Source: Multifurca ochricompacta
Taxonomy: Eukaryota > Basidiomycota > Agaricomycetes > Russulales > Russulaceae
Length of the DNA stretch: 64,000 nt
Direction of reading: 5' to 3'
Assembly: GCA_022496185.1 (NCBI GenBank)
Contig: WTXG01000033.1
Location: 226,708-290,707 of the forward strand
A program made the position numbers and the translations under genes. Within the stretch, counting starts at the first letter, position 1; the number at the start of each line of letters is the position of its first letter. Below are positions 55,063 through 64,000 of this stretch, in pieces. The notes under the pieces were generated by a model. The model was not told the origin of the DNA, made no database searches, and saw only the letters and a list, made by a program, of their open reading frames with translations.

Positions 55063-55720
55063 TGTGTTAGGAATAGTAAAGAAAAGAGGGTTGCTGGGCA
55101 ATGGTCATAACATGTTGACTGTGTCTAGTTGCATTTTCAGTGTCTGAAGGCTCTCAAGGTATGTGGTGCACTCCAGATTCAAGGTCCAACTAAGAAGACC
55201 TGGTTTGGTTCAAGATTTCAAGTGCCCATGACATACAGGAGGGGGTGCATGCAGGGAATGAAGTCGAGAGCAGTGGCAATCAGCCCTGCAGAGTTTCTGA
55301 GGAAGGCTCCTTAAGCTGCCACTTAGGGAGTTCAAGCAGATCTTTGTGAAGTCAAATACACCTGTATTAGATACAAGAGAACAGACTTAAGGTCTGTCTC
55401 AGTAACCTAGCAGCTTAAATACATCTTGAGTGAGGTACAATCAGTGAATATAAGCTAACAAGAAGGCTGTAGTAAGTATCCAGGTAGTCATATGCTCCAA
55501 GGGTTATGCCCTGAACTGAGATGAGAATAAGTAGGAGGGGTTGTGCCCTCTATAGTGTGCAGCTAAGTGATCAGATAAGGGAAGTACTAGCTCCAGTCAT
55601 ATGACTCAGAGCTAGAGATTACAATAAAGTCAAAACAGAATGTGCACATGCACACAACTCAAAAAACATCACATTTTGTCACAAACCATGTCATGACCTG
55701 TCACAAACTGTTACATTGAC

Positions 55721-55830
55721 CCTTATCTCCTTATCTCTTTATCTTCTTATCTCCCTATCTTACATATTGGACACTTACTTAGTTCCCTATCAGAAGCCAG
55801 GCTTTACACCCTCCATTTCTGGATATTTGG
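55721..55830 (+). repeat. G-family LTR fragment, continuation
   Basis: It holds cttatctccttatctcttt through cagaagccaggctttacacc, colinear with plus-oriented G LTRs, and ends at the N LTR. Confidence 0.75.
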
Positions 55831-56137
55831 TGTTACAACCCCACTCTTTTTCCACCTTCCTGCTATGCCCTTCCTTTTGCACCACTCTTGACTGTCCATT
55901 CCCCTGAACCACCATCTCTTGACCATACTGGCACCTGAACCCTCCTTTGTCCATGGCTTTATGCTTAGGACCTCTGACCCAACATCCCTGGCTAGCTGCC
56001 TTGGGATCCCTCCTGATACTTGCAGCCCACATACCCCAGACTGTGCTCTGACACCTCTGACTGCATACCCCAGGACCCTACTCTGATGCCTTTGGCTGTA
56101 TGCCTTAGGACCTTGACTTGATGCCTATGGCTTGCAT

Positions 56138-57595
56138 TAGTGATTGTCAAGGGGTTTCATACCTGCATGGGTAAGCGCTGTGGGTTTTGCTGGGTACAGG
56201 TACAGGTATATGGCTCCCAACCCATGGAAACCTGTACCCATGTGGCAGGTTTGGTGGGTATAGGTGCCAATTATGCATTGACAAGATCAGTAGAATTTCC
56301 AAGATAAAACACATCTGCAGCCACAAAAATACAAGATCTCGTCTGATGTATGCTACAGGATGGTGTTAAATATGTTCTAGTATTATCCTACAAAATATCA
56401 AAGCAGATTAACAGTGCAATGTAAAATAAAATCCTTATCAGTGATCCACTTTCTTGAAAACCATGATACATCTGTTTTATTAACATGCAACCAATTCTGC
56501 TGGTCTGGCACTATCTAAAATACACTCTAGACTAATATAGACTATTCTATAATCTAATTATCAAATTACTTTATTGAAACAAGGCCTGCATGTGTCTACA
56601 AGCTGCATGGGGCAGCGACTACATTGCATTGCATGGTGGTCTGACCTCCTTCCTATTAAGGAAGGTTGACTTAAACCTGCAGAAATGTGCATCCAGGGAC
56701 TAGGACAGTTGCACTTGTATGAAATGAAACCAGAATAATAAAATAATAATGTAAATAAAGGATCCATTTAATCTTCTGAACATAAACCAACAATTTTTGA
56801 GGAATCTTGAGTAGCCATAAATGAATGTGTTGTGTCCAAGTGCTTATCTCCTTGACCAGGATGGCCTGGGCCATTTACCCAAAATGTGCAGAAATACAAA
56901 GAACAGTTGCACTTGTATAAAATTGAAACCAGAATAATAAAATAAAAATGGAATAATAAATTATCTTAATCTTATGAACATAAAATAGGAATCTTTGAGG
57001 GATCTTGAGTAGCCATAAATGAACATGTTGTGTCCAAGTGCATATCTCCTTGACCAGGATCTCCCAGGCTGGATGTCCAAAATGCACAATGCAAGTAAAG
57101 AACTTGCATGTGTTTCATTTTATGGGTAACCCAGGTATCAAAACAATTATCCAGGGGTTACCCCTACCAATTTTTATGTATTTGTCAATTTTTTTTGCAT
57201 TCTGTGTGGTTATCTGACAGGCTTTTCATCAATGTTCTATAACATCCTATCTAATCATTGCTGTATACTGGATTTTAGTTGTGCTTGTATAAAATTGAAA
57301 GCAGAATAATAAAATAAAAATGGAATAATTAATTATCTTAATCTTCTGAACATAAAACAAGAGTCATTGAGGGATCTTAAGCAGCCACAAATGAACGCAT
57401 TGTGTATCTTCTTGGTCCAGGAAGGCCCAGGCCAGTTATCCAAAATGCACAATGCAAGTAAAGAACTTGCACACATTTTCATGGGTGACCCGCAGGTAAC
57501 CCGCAGGTTACCCATACCCATAGTGATGGGTACAGGTACAGGTATGGGTATGGGTACCAACAAGGATACCCCAGGGTTACCCCTGCCAATCACTA
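56138..57595. mobile_element. non-autonomous hAT-like element
   Basis: It is 1458 bp with terminal inverted repeats TAGTGATTGtCAaGGGGT and its complement (ACCCCTgCCAATCACTA). The 8-bp target duplication is gcttgcat (56130-56137) and gcctgcat (57596-57603). Subterminal regions carry many gggta and caggta motifs in both orientations. The AT-rich interior has three related blocks of about 190 bp (about 56703, 56902 and 57281), each with agaataataaaata and a gtagccataaatgaa-type segment. No transposase ORF is present. Confidence 0.85.
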
Positions 57596-57665
57596 GCCTG
57601 CATGCCTAGGACCACCTCTTGATGCCCTTGGCCTGACACCTTGGGACCTACACCAATGCCTGTGA

Positions 57666-59018
57666 TGTAACACTCAGCAGGGCATTGCTGTGCGACATGC
57701 ACCGGTTGGCGCGAGTCCACTGACACTAGTCCGGCACTAGTCAGCCACATCCGCGGCACCCAACACTGTGGGTCCGGATCTTCAGCAAGCCTGGCACAAC
57801 AAGGCCAGGCTCTTAGCTTCAGGGTGAATAGGAAGTTGTGCTATAACCAAGCACAGAGAGAGACGGGACAAGTCAGCCAAAGGGAGCTAATCCCCTAAGG
57901 CTGTTGAGTGGGGACAGGACCTGGCCACAGTGCTAGAAGCACACCAAGTGGACCAAAGTCAGAGAGGGCAAAGGAAGGGAAGCCAGAGCATCAACAGCAT
58001 CTGGGTAATGGATGGGATTCGGAACAGAAGTGCACACCCATTGCCAGAGGCAATGGGGTCCTTCCGGAGATTATGAAGAATGAAAAAGGGCAATAAGCCC
58101 CTCTGTATTCTGTGACTAAGGAAACTCTAGGCTGAAGGCACAAGAGGTCAAATCTAGGGTTGTACAAACTGTCTACAGGGTCTTATATACTGTATGGGGA
58201 TCTGGTTTGTAGCTAATCAGGAACAGGGTCAGAGTCCTTATCATCCAATAGCAGATAAGATGTCAAATATAGTCCATGATAAGGATAAGCCTTATCAGAA
58301 GCATAATCATGTGGGACAGCCCCACAGGAGTCATATCAGTGTGGGAGGATTCCCACCAGGGTCAGGGGTAAATGGGGAGATAACAGGTCCCACAGGAGTT
58401 AGGGTGGATGTGGGAATACTCCCACAGGAATCAGAGAAGCGAATGATAAGCCAGATGGGCCATGTGATCAGAAAGGGGTAAATGATCAGATGAAGATGCT
58501 GTGATCAGGGTCAGGGATCACATGGTCCAAAGTCACATGGTCAGGGATCACATGGTCCAGGATCACATGGCCAAGGGTCACATGGCCAAGGGTCACATGG
58601 CCAGGAGTCACATGACTGGCAGAGGGTCAAGTACAAGCCAAAGTCGTCTAGTTGTCTGGACTGGTCAGATTGGCAGGGACAGTGTCAGGGGTTCCTATGG
58701 GTGTCAAGCACAGGGACAGGGTCAGGAGCAGTGGCCAAGGCATAAGCCAAGGCAGCAAGGAAGGGTGGTGTACATCCAACAGTGTAGCAGCATAACTACC
58801 AGCAGGTTAGGTGTAAATGGCAGCAAGGGAGGTCAGTCCTATGAACAATGTCACAGGAATCAGGGTAGGGTCCTGGGCACACAGGCCACAGGCATCAAGG
58901 AAGGTCCCAAGGCAACAGGCCAAGGGCATCAAAGAGTGGTCCAGAGAAGGAGGAGATCAAGGATGGTGCAAAGAATAAGGCATGGTGTGCAGGGTCAGGA
59001 AAAGAGTAGGGTGTAACA
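57666..59018 (-). repeat. N-family solo LTR
   Basis: It is 1353 bp, tgtaacactcagcagggc to agggtgtaaca. The exact target duplication is tgtga (57661-57665, 59019-59023). It holds a tandem array of about 16-bp units of the type gtcacatggccaaggg at 58515-58620. It sits in another N LTR in the opposite orientation. Confidence 0.94.
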
Positions 59019-59514
59019 TGTGACCTGTGTGTCCAGGACCTAACCCTGATGCCCTTCACTTTATGCTTTGGGACCCCAACCTTGACCCCTACTCTGCATA
59101 CCAGAACTCCACACTGATGCCTGCAGTACAGACTGTAGGACCCTGACCAGATGCCTGTGACTTGACACTCATAGGACCCTGACCTTGTCACACACTTGAC
59201 ACACTGGTAGTTCTGCTACCCACTGATGACTGCACTGAACCTCACCCCAATGCTGGGCCTCTGTATAGGCCAGCACCTGAACCTTGTCCCTGTGGCTGAC
59301 ATCCATAGGATCCCTGACATTGTCCCTGCAAACCTGACCATCTGGATGACTAGATGACTTTGGCTTGTACCAACCTTGAACCACATGACCTGAAGGCACA
59401 TGACATGGACTTAGTTGTGACCTGTCTTGTGACCCTTGACCACATGACCCCAGACCACATGACCCTTGGACATGTGACCCTGGACTTTGATCATGACCAG
59501 TCACTTGACCCCTT

Positions 59515-60023
59515 TGTTGACACAGGATGTGTCTAGAGATGCTTCAGGCATCTAAGGTTCGCTTCAGCTGTAGATAAGATTAGATTAGATTTCGGAGTAT
59601 CGGACTTTTTATGTTATCTTTATTACATTTCTTTTTCACCTTACTCAGCTGATTAGTGACGGACTTAGTAATGTGCAGTAAGCATGTGATATCTCTTTGG
59701 CCAATGGCCTTTATCCCTCTCTGTTTATTGTCTGGCACTTGTGGACTTATTCCCAGTGCGCACAGACCATTTCCCCTGGCCCCTATGGGTATATAAGGGT
59801 GTCTGTTTCTCTCTTTCACTTCAGAGTTTCTTCAACCTCTGAAGTGTAAGTTCTACTATACTCTCTACTTTACCTTTGACTAATGTCTCTTGTAGATACT
59901 TGTCTTTCTAGGTCAGTAGTATAATTAATATAGAGTTTCTTCAACCTCTGAAGTATACTTGTCTTTCTAGCCTAAACTGCTACTAACCACAGTCAGTATA
60001 ACCAGCAGCATGATTGTTTGACA
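59515..60023 (+). repeat. L-family solo LTR
   Basis: It is 509 bp, tgttgacacaggatgtg to gattgtttgaca. The flanks ccctt and ggtac do not match, and the sequences on the two sides belong to different elements (N LTR and Tc1). This is a recombinant or deletion junction. Confidence 0.92.
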
Positions 60024-60396
60024 GGTACCTGAATTATGGGAGAGGGTGGTGGAGGAGTGGAATAAAAATGCACCAGAATGATGGCAAAAGGTTATAGAAA
60101 GGATGACTAAAAGGATTCAAGGAGTTACCAAGGCAAAAAGGGGTGAAATAAAGTAGTATTTGGGCAGATAGTGGATTTAAAATGTGGGTCAAAAAACTGT
60201 CCCAATGATTGATTGTTGATTTGATCATAAAATGCTTATATCATGGCCAATTGCTTTGATCCAAATTGGGCATGGTAGCCAGGAAGCAGGGCTTTCAGAC
60301 ATACAGCCACACCATAACCAGATTCCTAAATGCTGAGGTGCTATAGAGTGAATACTAGAAATGGTGCAAACATTGGGACAGTTTTTTGACCCACTG
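60024..60396 (+). mobile_element. Tc1/mariner element, 3' fragment
   Basis: It encodes the transposase C-terminus (VPELWERVVEEWN, GVTKAKRGE, stop near 60150) and ends in the same terminal inverted repeat as the foldback (gacccactg), followed by TA at 60397-60398. Unlike the foldback arms it keeps the full C-terminal codons. The 5' part is missing at the L LTR. Confidence 0.85.
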
Positions 60397-60612
60397 TAAG
60401 TATGTGTCTGATCATGATGATAAGGAGATAAGGGATAAGAAAAAGGGGAATAAAGAAGGGAAAGCATATGCAAAGCATGACAAACATCAGTCACAGTCAT
60501 GTGGGGGAATATACAAGGGTGAAGTAATCAGGAAGGAGAGTCCAGATGGAGCAGAAGGATCCACATTGTGTAAATTAAAGAAAACAGGGTTGCTAGGCAG
60601 GAGTTGTGACAC
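60397..60612 (-). repeat. G-family LTR, diverged fragment
   Basis: It resembles the G LTR end (gataaggagataaggg ... gtaaattaaagaaaacaggg ... gttgtgaca). It is more decayed than the other copies and marks the right edge of the transposon block. Confidence 0.7.
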
Positions 60613-61128
60613 AGGCAAGGCACATCACTAGCTCAGAGTAGCTAAAAGCCAAAGCCACCAGCTCAGGCCATGGCTTTTGACCATAATTTAGCATGTACAA
60701 GTGCAATAGCAATCATCAAAATCAGTAGAAATCTGAACATGAAGTGGATGATTTAGGTCACATGAAAATGTTTATCAGCTGCATCACAGTGTTTCAAACT
60801 TTCTCTTTGATATAGTTTTGTGGTATGTAACACACCAAGTCAGATTTGGATCAGCTGAACTGTAACTACTAGTTCTATGTCATAAAATTTTCTTTGCCAA
60901 AAGCCACAGCTTGGGTAAAAGAGGCAAGAGGAGAAAGGGGCCACACAACAACAAATGCAAGAATCATACCAAGTAAGAACAATTTCATAATGTCAACAGA
61001 TCCAAATATCCAACCAACTCTTATCTATATGTCAGTCTACATTTCTAGATAAGATTGCTCTACTACTTCCCATTGTGCAGCACAATTTGTGCTCCAACTT
61101 GATGGCCTCATTCACACACAAGATACTC
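60613..61128. other. intergenic, nothing recognised
   Basis: No repeat match, gene or RNA was recognised. It probably includes the 3' untranslated region of the NLR-like locus, which ends at 61129. Confidence 0.5.
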
Positions 61129-61866
61129 TCACTTCCAAGCTGCCCTCCCTAATTTGGCTAGGACATCATCTAAATACCATTTAGCTTCCTTTTCCCAGGC
61201 TGCAGCTTGTACTTTTGTATAAAGGTTCAGTGCCTCTTCAAACATGCCTTGAGCTCTTTTCAGTTGTGATCTCTTCATATACACCTTTCCTAGCCCAGTC
61301 AAGGCAATTCCTTGGCCAACAACATCATTGGCAGCCTTCTTCAATTCCAATGCCTTTTGAAATGATATTTCTGCCTCATTTTCTTTGTTCATAAGCAGAT
61401 ATATTTCCCCAAGTCCTTGATGATCAATTCCTTGATTATAAAGGTTATTGGCAGCCATATGAAGTTCTAATGCCTTGTGATATGAGGCCACTGCATCATC
61501 AAGCCTGTTCAATTGTTTATATATGTGTCCAAGGCCAAGGTGAGCACTTCCTTGATTTATGACATGATTGGCAATCTTTTGAAATTCCAATGCTTTTTTA
61601 TATGAGGCTTCTGCCTCATATAACTTGTCCTGCTGTTGGTATATTTGCCCAAGTCCCTGGTAATCATTTCCCTGTCCAATATTGTCACCTGCAGCTTTGT
61701 GGAGCCCTAAAGCTTTTTGGTATGATATTTCTGCCTCAGTAAACATGCCCAGTCCAGCATATGTCCTTCCAAGCCCATGATGGCTGACACCTTGGCTAGT
61801 AATGTCCTCACTGGCCTGATTAAGTTTCAATGCCTTTTGATATGAGATAGAGGCCTCATTCAACAA
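61129..61866 (-). CDS. TPR domain of the NLR-like locus
   Basis: This is an open frame of 245 codons with about six tetratricopeptide repeats of 40 residues, each of the form GLG-x-Y then A-x-x-SYQKALEL (for example FTEAEISYQKALGLHKAAGD and LDDAVASYHKALELHMAANN). The high similarity between units suggests recent expansion, as is common in fungal NLR ligand-sensing repeats. The frame ends in a short non-repeat tail (WYLDDVLAKLGRAAWK). A degenerate TPR-like segment (LGRLYYGANDMESAKQKFLE) lies upstream in a shifted frame at about 61880-62015. It is listed separately because it is the only intact domain. Confidence 0.85.
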   Translation of the reverse strand: MLNEASISYQKALKLNQASEDITSQGVSHHGLGRTYAGLGMFTEAEISYQKALGLHKAAGDNIGQGNDYQGLGQIYQQQDKLYEAEASYKKALEFQKIANHVINQGSAHLGLGHIYKQLNRLDDAVASYHKALELHMAANNLYNQGIDHQGLGEIYLLMNKENEAEISFQKALELKKAANDVVGQGIALTGLGKVYMKRSQLKRAQGMFEEALNLYTKVQAAAWEKEAKWYLDDVLAKLGRAAWK

Positions 61867-64000
61867 AAACTGGCATAAAAAACATTGCCAAGATCATTAA
61901 GGATAGTGCCATGGAGATTAGCAACATCAACTGTGCCTGACAAGCAATAACTTTCTGCTTCCAGAAATTTCTGCTTTGCAGATTCCATGTCATTTGCACC
62001 ATAATATAGCCTTCCCATACTTTAAGACATTGAATTAACAATGGTGCATCAGCTTTAGTAGCCAACAGATGTTTGACAGACTGATCTAATAATGTAGAGG
62101 AGAAGTCTCCAATATTTGTGCAGAGTTCAGTAAACATAACAATGGCATGAACTAGCCTTGGTTGACTGGCAAAATTTGATTTCAAGAAGTCTGATAACAT
62201 AGCTTTAGTATTGTTCACTTCTAGTACCATTTCTGCATAAGCCTCTGGGGTTGCTTTCTGCACATCAATGCATGCTAAGGAAATGTAGAATTCCTCAAAG
62301 ATGTCTTGTGTGTGGATGAGGTAAAGCTCTGATTATTACAGAATTGACGGATTATGGGATGTGGCTGATATCTATCCCCAATAAGATTGACCAAACTGCA
62401 TTGCCGAAGAACTTGAAGGCATGACATCATATCCATGTCAACCAGAATCCCTTTAAATCTGTTCAGCTGTTTTATATGAAGTCCATCTAGAAGCATGCTG
62501 AGAATCCCAAGAAGATCCTTTGCATCTGGATTGCTGGTCATCCTGTGACTATTGATGGAGAGCTGTATAGAATATTCCATGTTTGAAAGCCTGTGCATTT
62601 CACCCCTTCCAATGAGCTTTGTCTGTCTTGAATTCCATTCCTCCCATAATAGCATTGGTGGGGTCACCTGAGAAAGATGGGCCAACAAGTCAACAGCAAG
62701 AGGAACATAGTCCACAGCCATAATAAGTTTCTCTGAGAAGTCATCATAACTGCCAACAATACGCCTCCAGATCTCCTTGGCAGCAGTTAAACCAATGGTT
62801 CCAAGTGGATCCAGGAATGGTTGTGTCCATTCAGTTTGACCTGGTCGCTCTGCACCTCGCATGGTGACAAGAACAGTGACATGACGAAGTGATGTGATCC
62901 GAGACAGAAGAACCTCAACGGAGCGCTTCGTCTCATCAGACTGATCCCATGGTGACTCAAAGTTATCAAAAAGCAGGATGGTCTCCTTTAAATTCAGTGC
63001 AGCATGGATTTGAGACCAGAGGGATTCTGGGGACCCATTACGAGGCCAAGGGTCTTCGAGATCTGAATTAAGAGGGCGTCGGGTGAAGTAACAGATTCAC
63101 AAGATATGAAATATCTGGCATCCTCGAAGTGTTCTTGAACGCGATCATGACTGAGTACCGCATTGGCAAGTGTCGTTTTGCCGTATCCACCAGGACCTAA
63201 GATGGCAATCCTGCCTGGGCGGGACCCGATATTGGTGAATATGATGTGAATGATGTGGGCAAGCTCGGCATCACGTCCAAAAAATATTTGTGGTGAAGGT
63301 GGAGCAAGCGAGGTCGAACGACAGACCTGGGAAACATCAGGCGTCATTCACAGGGTGGATAATGGGGAGTGCCTACGTTGTCACGTCAGTTGGGACAGCG
63401 TGAGTACCCTGTTAAATATGAGTCAATTGATTGGCACTTCGTCAGCGTGGGCTATGCAGTGTACCTCGCGCCTCTCGGATATCAGTGCAAAGCGAATGTC
63501 CAACAACAGTTCGGCCTACGGGGATCACTTTAAACAAGCAGTATAGATGATAGATTCAAGACGGACCTGAAAGACTTCAACTACATTCAACAGCGTAGCA
63601 TCATACTGCTTGATTTTCCCGAGAATGTCCTTGCGCAACAGCAGACTCCTGGCCCCTTTAGTCTTAGCGCACTCTCCGAGAACGTGTTTAATCCCATCCA
63701 ACTCGCTTGCTATCAATCAGGAGACGAGAATACTGAATTATTAAGAGAACATACCTTTGAAGAGACTTGAGGATATCACGCAAGCCGGGGAGAGGTCTCC
63801 CTCCTTCAGTTTATGGGTCTCGCATGACCGTCCAACATGGACTAGCAGCCCCGCAACCCTAATGAGCTTTTGCATGACCACTTCGCACTCTGCCTTGTAC
63901 TGTTTTACCTCCTATAGATGGAATCATGAGCGACGCAACGCTGTTTAGGAGACTAATTTACTTACGTCTCTCATTGTAAGCACTTGGAGTATAAGACCCG
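61129..64000 (-). pseudogene. NB-ARC/TPR (NLR-like) locus, frameshifted, 5' end outside window
   Basis: In order, the minus strand encodes an N-terminal helical region in short exons (YKAECEVVMQKLIRVAGLLV, then LDGIKHVLGECAKTKGARS and LRKDILGKIKQYDATLLNV), an NB-ARC ATPase and C-terminal TPRs. The P-loop GPGGYGKTT is at about 63174-63200, and the Walker B-type LLFDNFESPWD at about 62945-62980. The winged-helix-like part includes YVPLAVDLLAHLSQ. The N-terminal exons are bounded by good splice sites (donor gtaagt near 63965, acceptors ctatag and ttgatag). Fungal NLRs of this type are thought to act in nonself recognition and programmed cell death. Frame breaks near 63030, 62330, 62015 and 61870 have no splice signals, so this copy is probably a pseudogene unless the breaks are assembly errors. 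Confidence 0.8.

Larger units (their letters stand above)
52832..55112 (-). repeat. G-family solo LTR, interrupted three times
   Basis: It runs from tgttacatctggtgtggg to atggtcataaca. The exact target duplication is tgttg (52827-52831, 55113-55117). Its sequence occupies 52832-53299, 54485-54559 and 55063-55112, around a G LTR, a P LTR and an L LTR. Confidence 0.92.
52814..55715 (-). repeat. M-family LTR containing a stack of G, P and L LTRs
   Basis: The M sequence is 52814-52831 and 55118-55715 (tgtcacagccagg ... aaactgttaca). The exact outer target duplication is ttgac (52809-52813, 55716-55720). The G LTR at 52832-55112 lies between the two parts, with the duplicated tgttg. Confidence 0.9.
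55831..59514 (+). repeat. N-family LTR, interrupted by a hAT-like element and another N LTR
   Basis: The N sequence is 55831-56137, 57596-57665 and 59019-59514. It starts tgttacaaccccactc. The right end is lost at the L LTR (59515). CACATGACC-type boxes are dense at 59380-59475. Confidence 0.85.

Noticed and set aside
56138..57595. Interstitial telomere because of gggta motifs
   Set aside because: The motifs are irregular and lie symmetrically inside an element with inverted repeats and 8-bp duplications.
58501..58625. Tandem 16-bp units as a CRISPR array
   Set aside because: The units are directly adjacent and degenerate, without unique spacers, in a eukaryotic LTR.
63015..63035. A 15-nt GT...AG micro-intron (gtaatgggtccccag) that might repair the NB-ARC frame
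   Set aside because: It is too short for a fungal intron, and removing it does not restore the expected frame. A frameshift is the simpler reading.
61129..64000. An intact host NLR gene model by joining frames
   Set aside because: At least four frame changes lack splice signals, so it is reported as a probable pseudogene with the assembly caveat.

Overview
The window reads as transposon-packed DNA of a filamentous basidiomycete, probably a mushroom-forming agaricomycete. The basis is the make-up: Ty3/gypsy chromoviruses, Ty1/copia elements, a Tc1/mariner derivative, a hAT-type element, and one intron-bearing NB-ARC/TPR (NLR-like) locus. No rRNA, tRNA, CRISPR or bacterial-style operon was seen. 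Almost everything from 1 to about 60.6 kb can be assigned to LTR retrotransposons or solo LTRs. The only clearly host-type gene is the decayed NLR at 61.1-64.0 kb. A second, unidentified coding locus survives as pieces at 30.6-31.6, 39.26-39.35 and 41.3-41.9 kb.

LTR families are named here by letter. L is the LTR of copia B (about 505 bp). G is the LTR of gypsy A, B and D (about 590 bp). K is the LTR of gypsy C (about 597 bp). M (about 750 bp), N (about 1.3 kb) and P (602 bp) are seen only without internal sequence. Exact or near-exact 5-bp target duplications let most of the nest be unpacked. In region 1 (1-30.1 kb), an N LTR contains gypsy B. Gypsy B contains (i) an L LTR that itself contains copia A and (ii) an M LTR. 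That M LTR contains gypsy A, which contains the complete copia B (7630-14139) and the complete gypsy C (17024-25992). Gypsy C holds an L and an N solo LTR. In region 2 (30.1-42.7 kb), the unidentified locus is split by an M LTR (which contains copia C, an L LTR and a Tc1 foldback) and by an N LTR (which contains a variant M LTR). In region 3 (42.7-52.7 kb), gypsy D sits inside an L LTR and carries K and M solo LTRs. Region 4 (52.7-60.6 kb) is a stack of LTRs with a 1.46-kb hAT-like element and a truncated Tc1 element.

The gypsy elements share one plan: LTR, 11-nt self-priming PBS, gag with CCHC knuckle, pol (protease, RT, RNase H, integrase, with a chromodomain in A and D), then a third ORF of about 395 codons, then LTR. 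The third ORF has a central conserved domain, a coiled-coil-like stretch and four zinc-knuckle-like modules. I do not recognise it as a described family, and it is the best candidate for something new. The copia elements use a half-tRNA initiator-Met type PBS.

Sequence decay is strikingly CpG-directed. By eye, every substitution between the paired LTRs of gypsy A and of gypsy D falls on a CpG. Most premature stops are CGA to TGA. Two RT active sites have lost a catalytic Asp through C-G to C-A. This suggests cytosine methylation and deamination of this repeat block. All comparisons were made by eye without alignment software.
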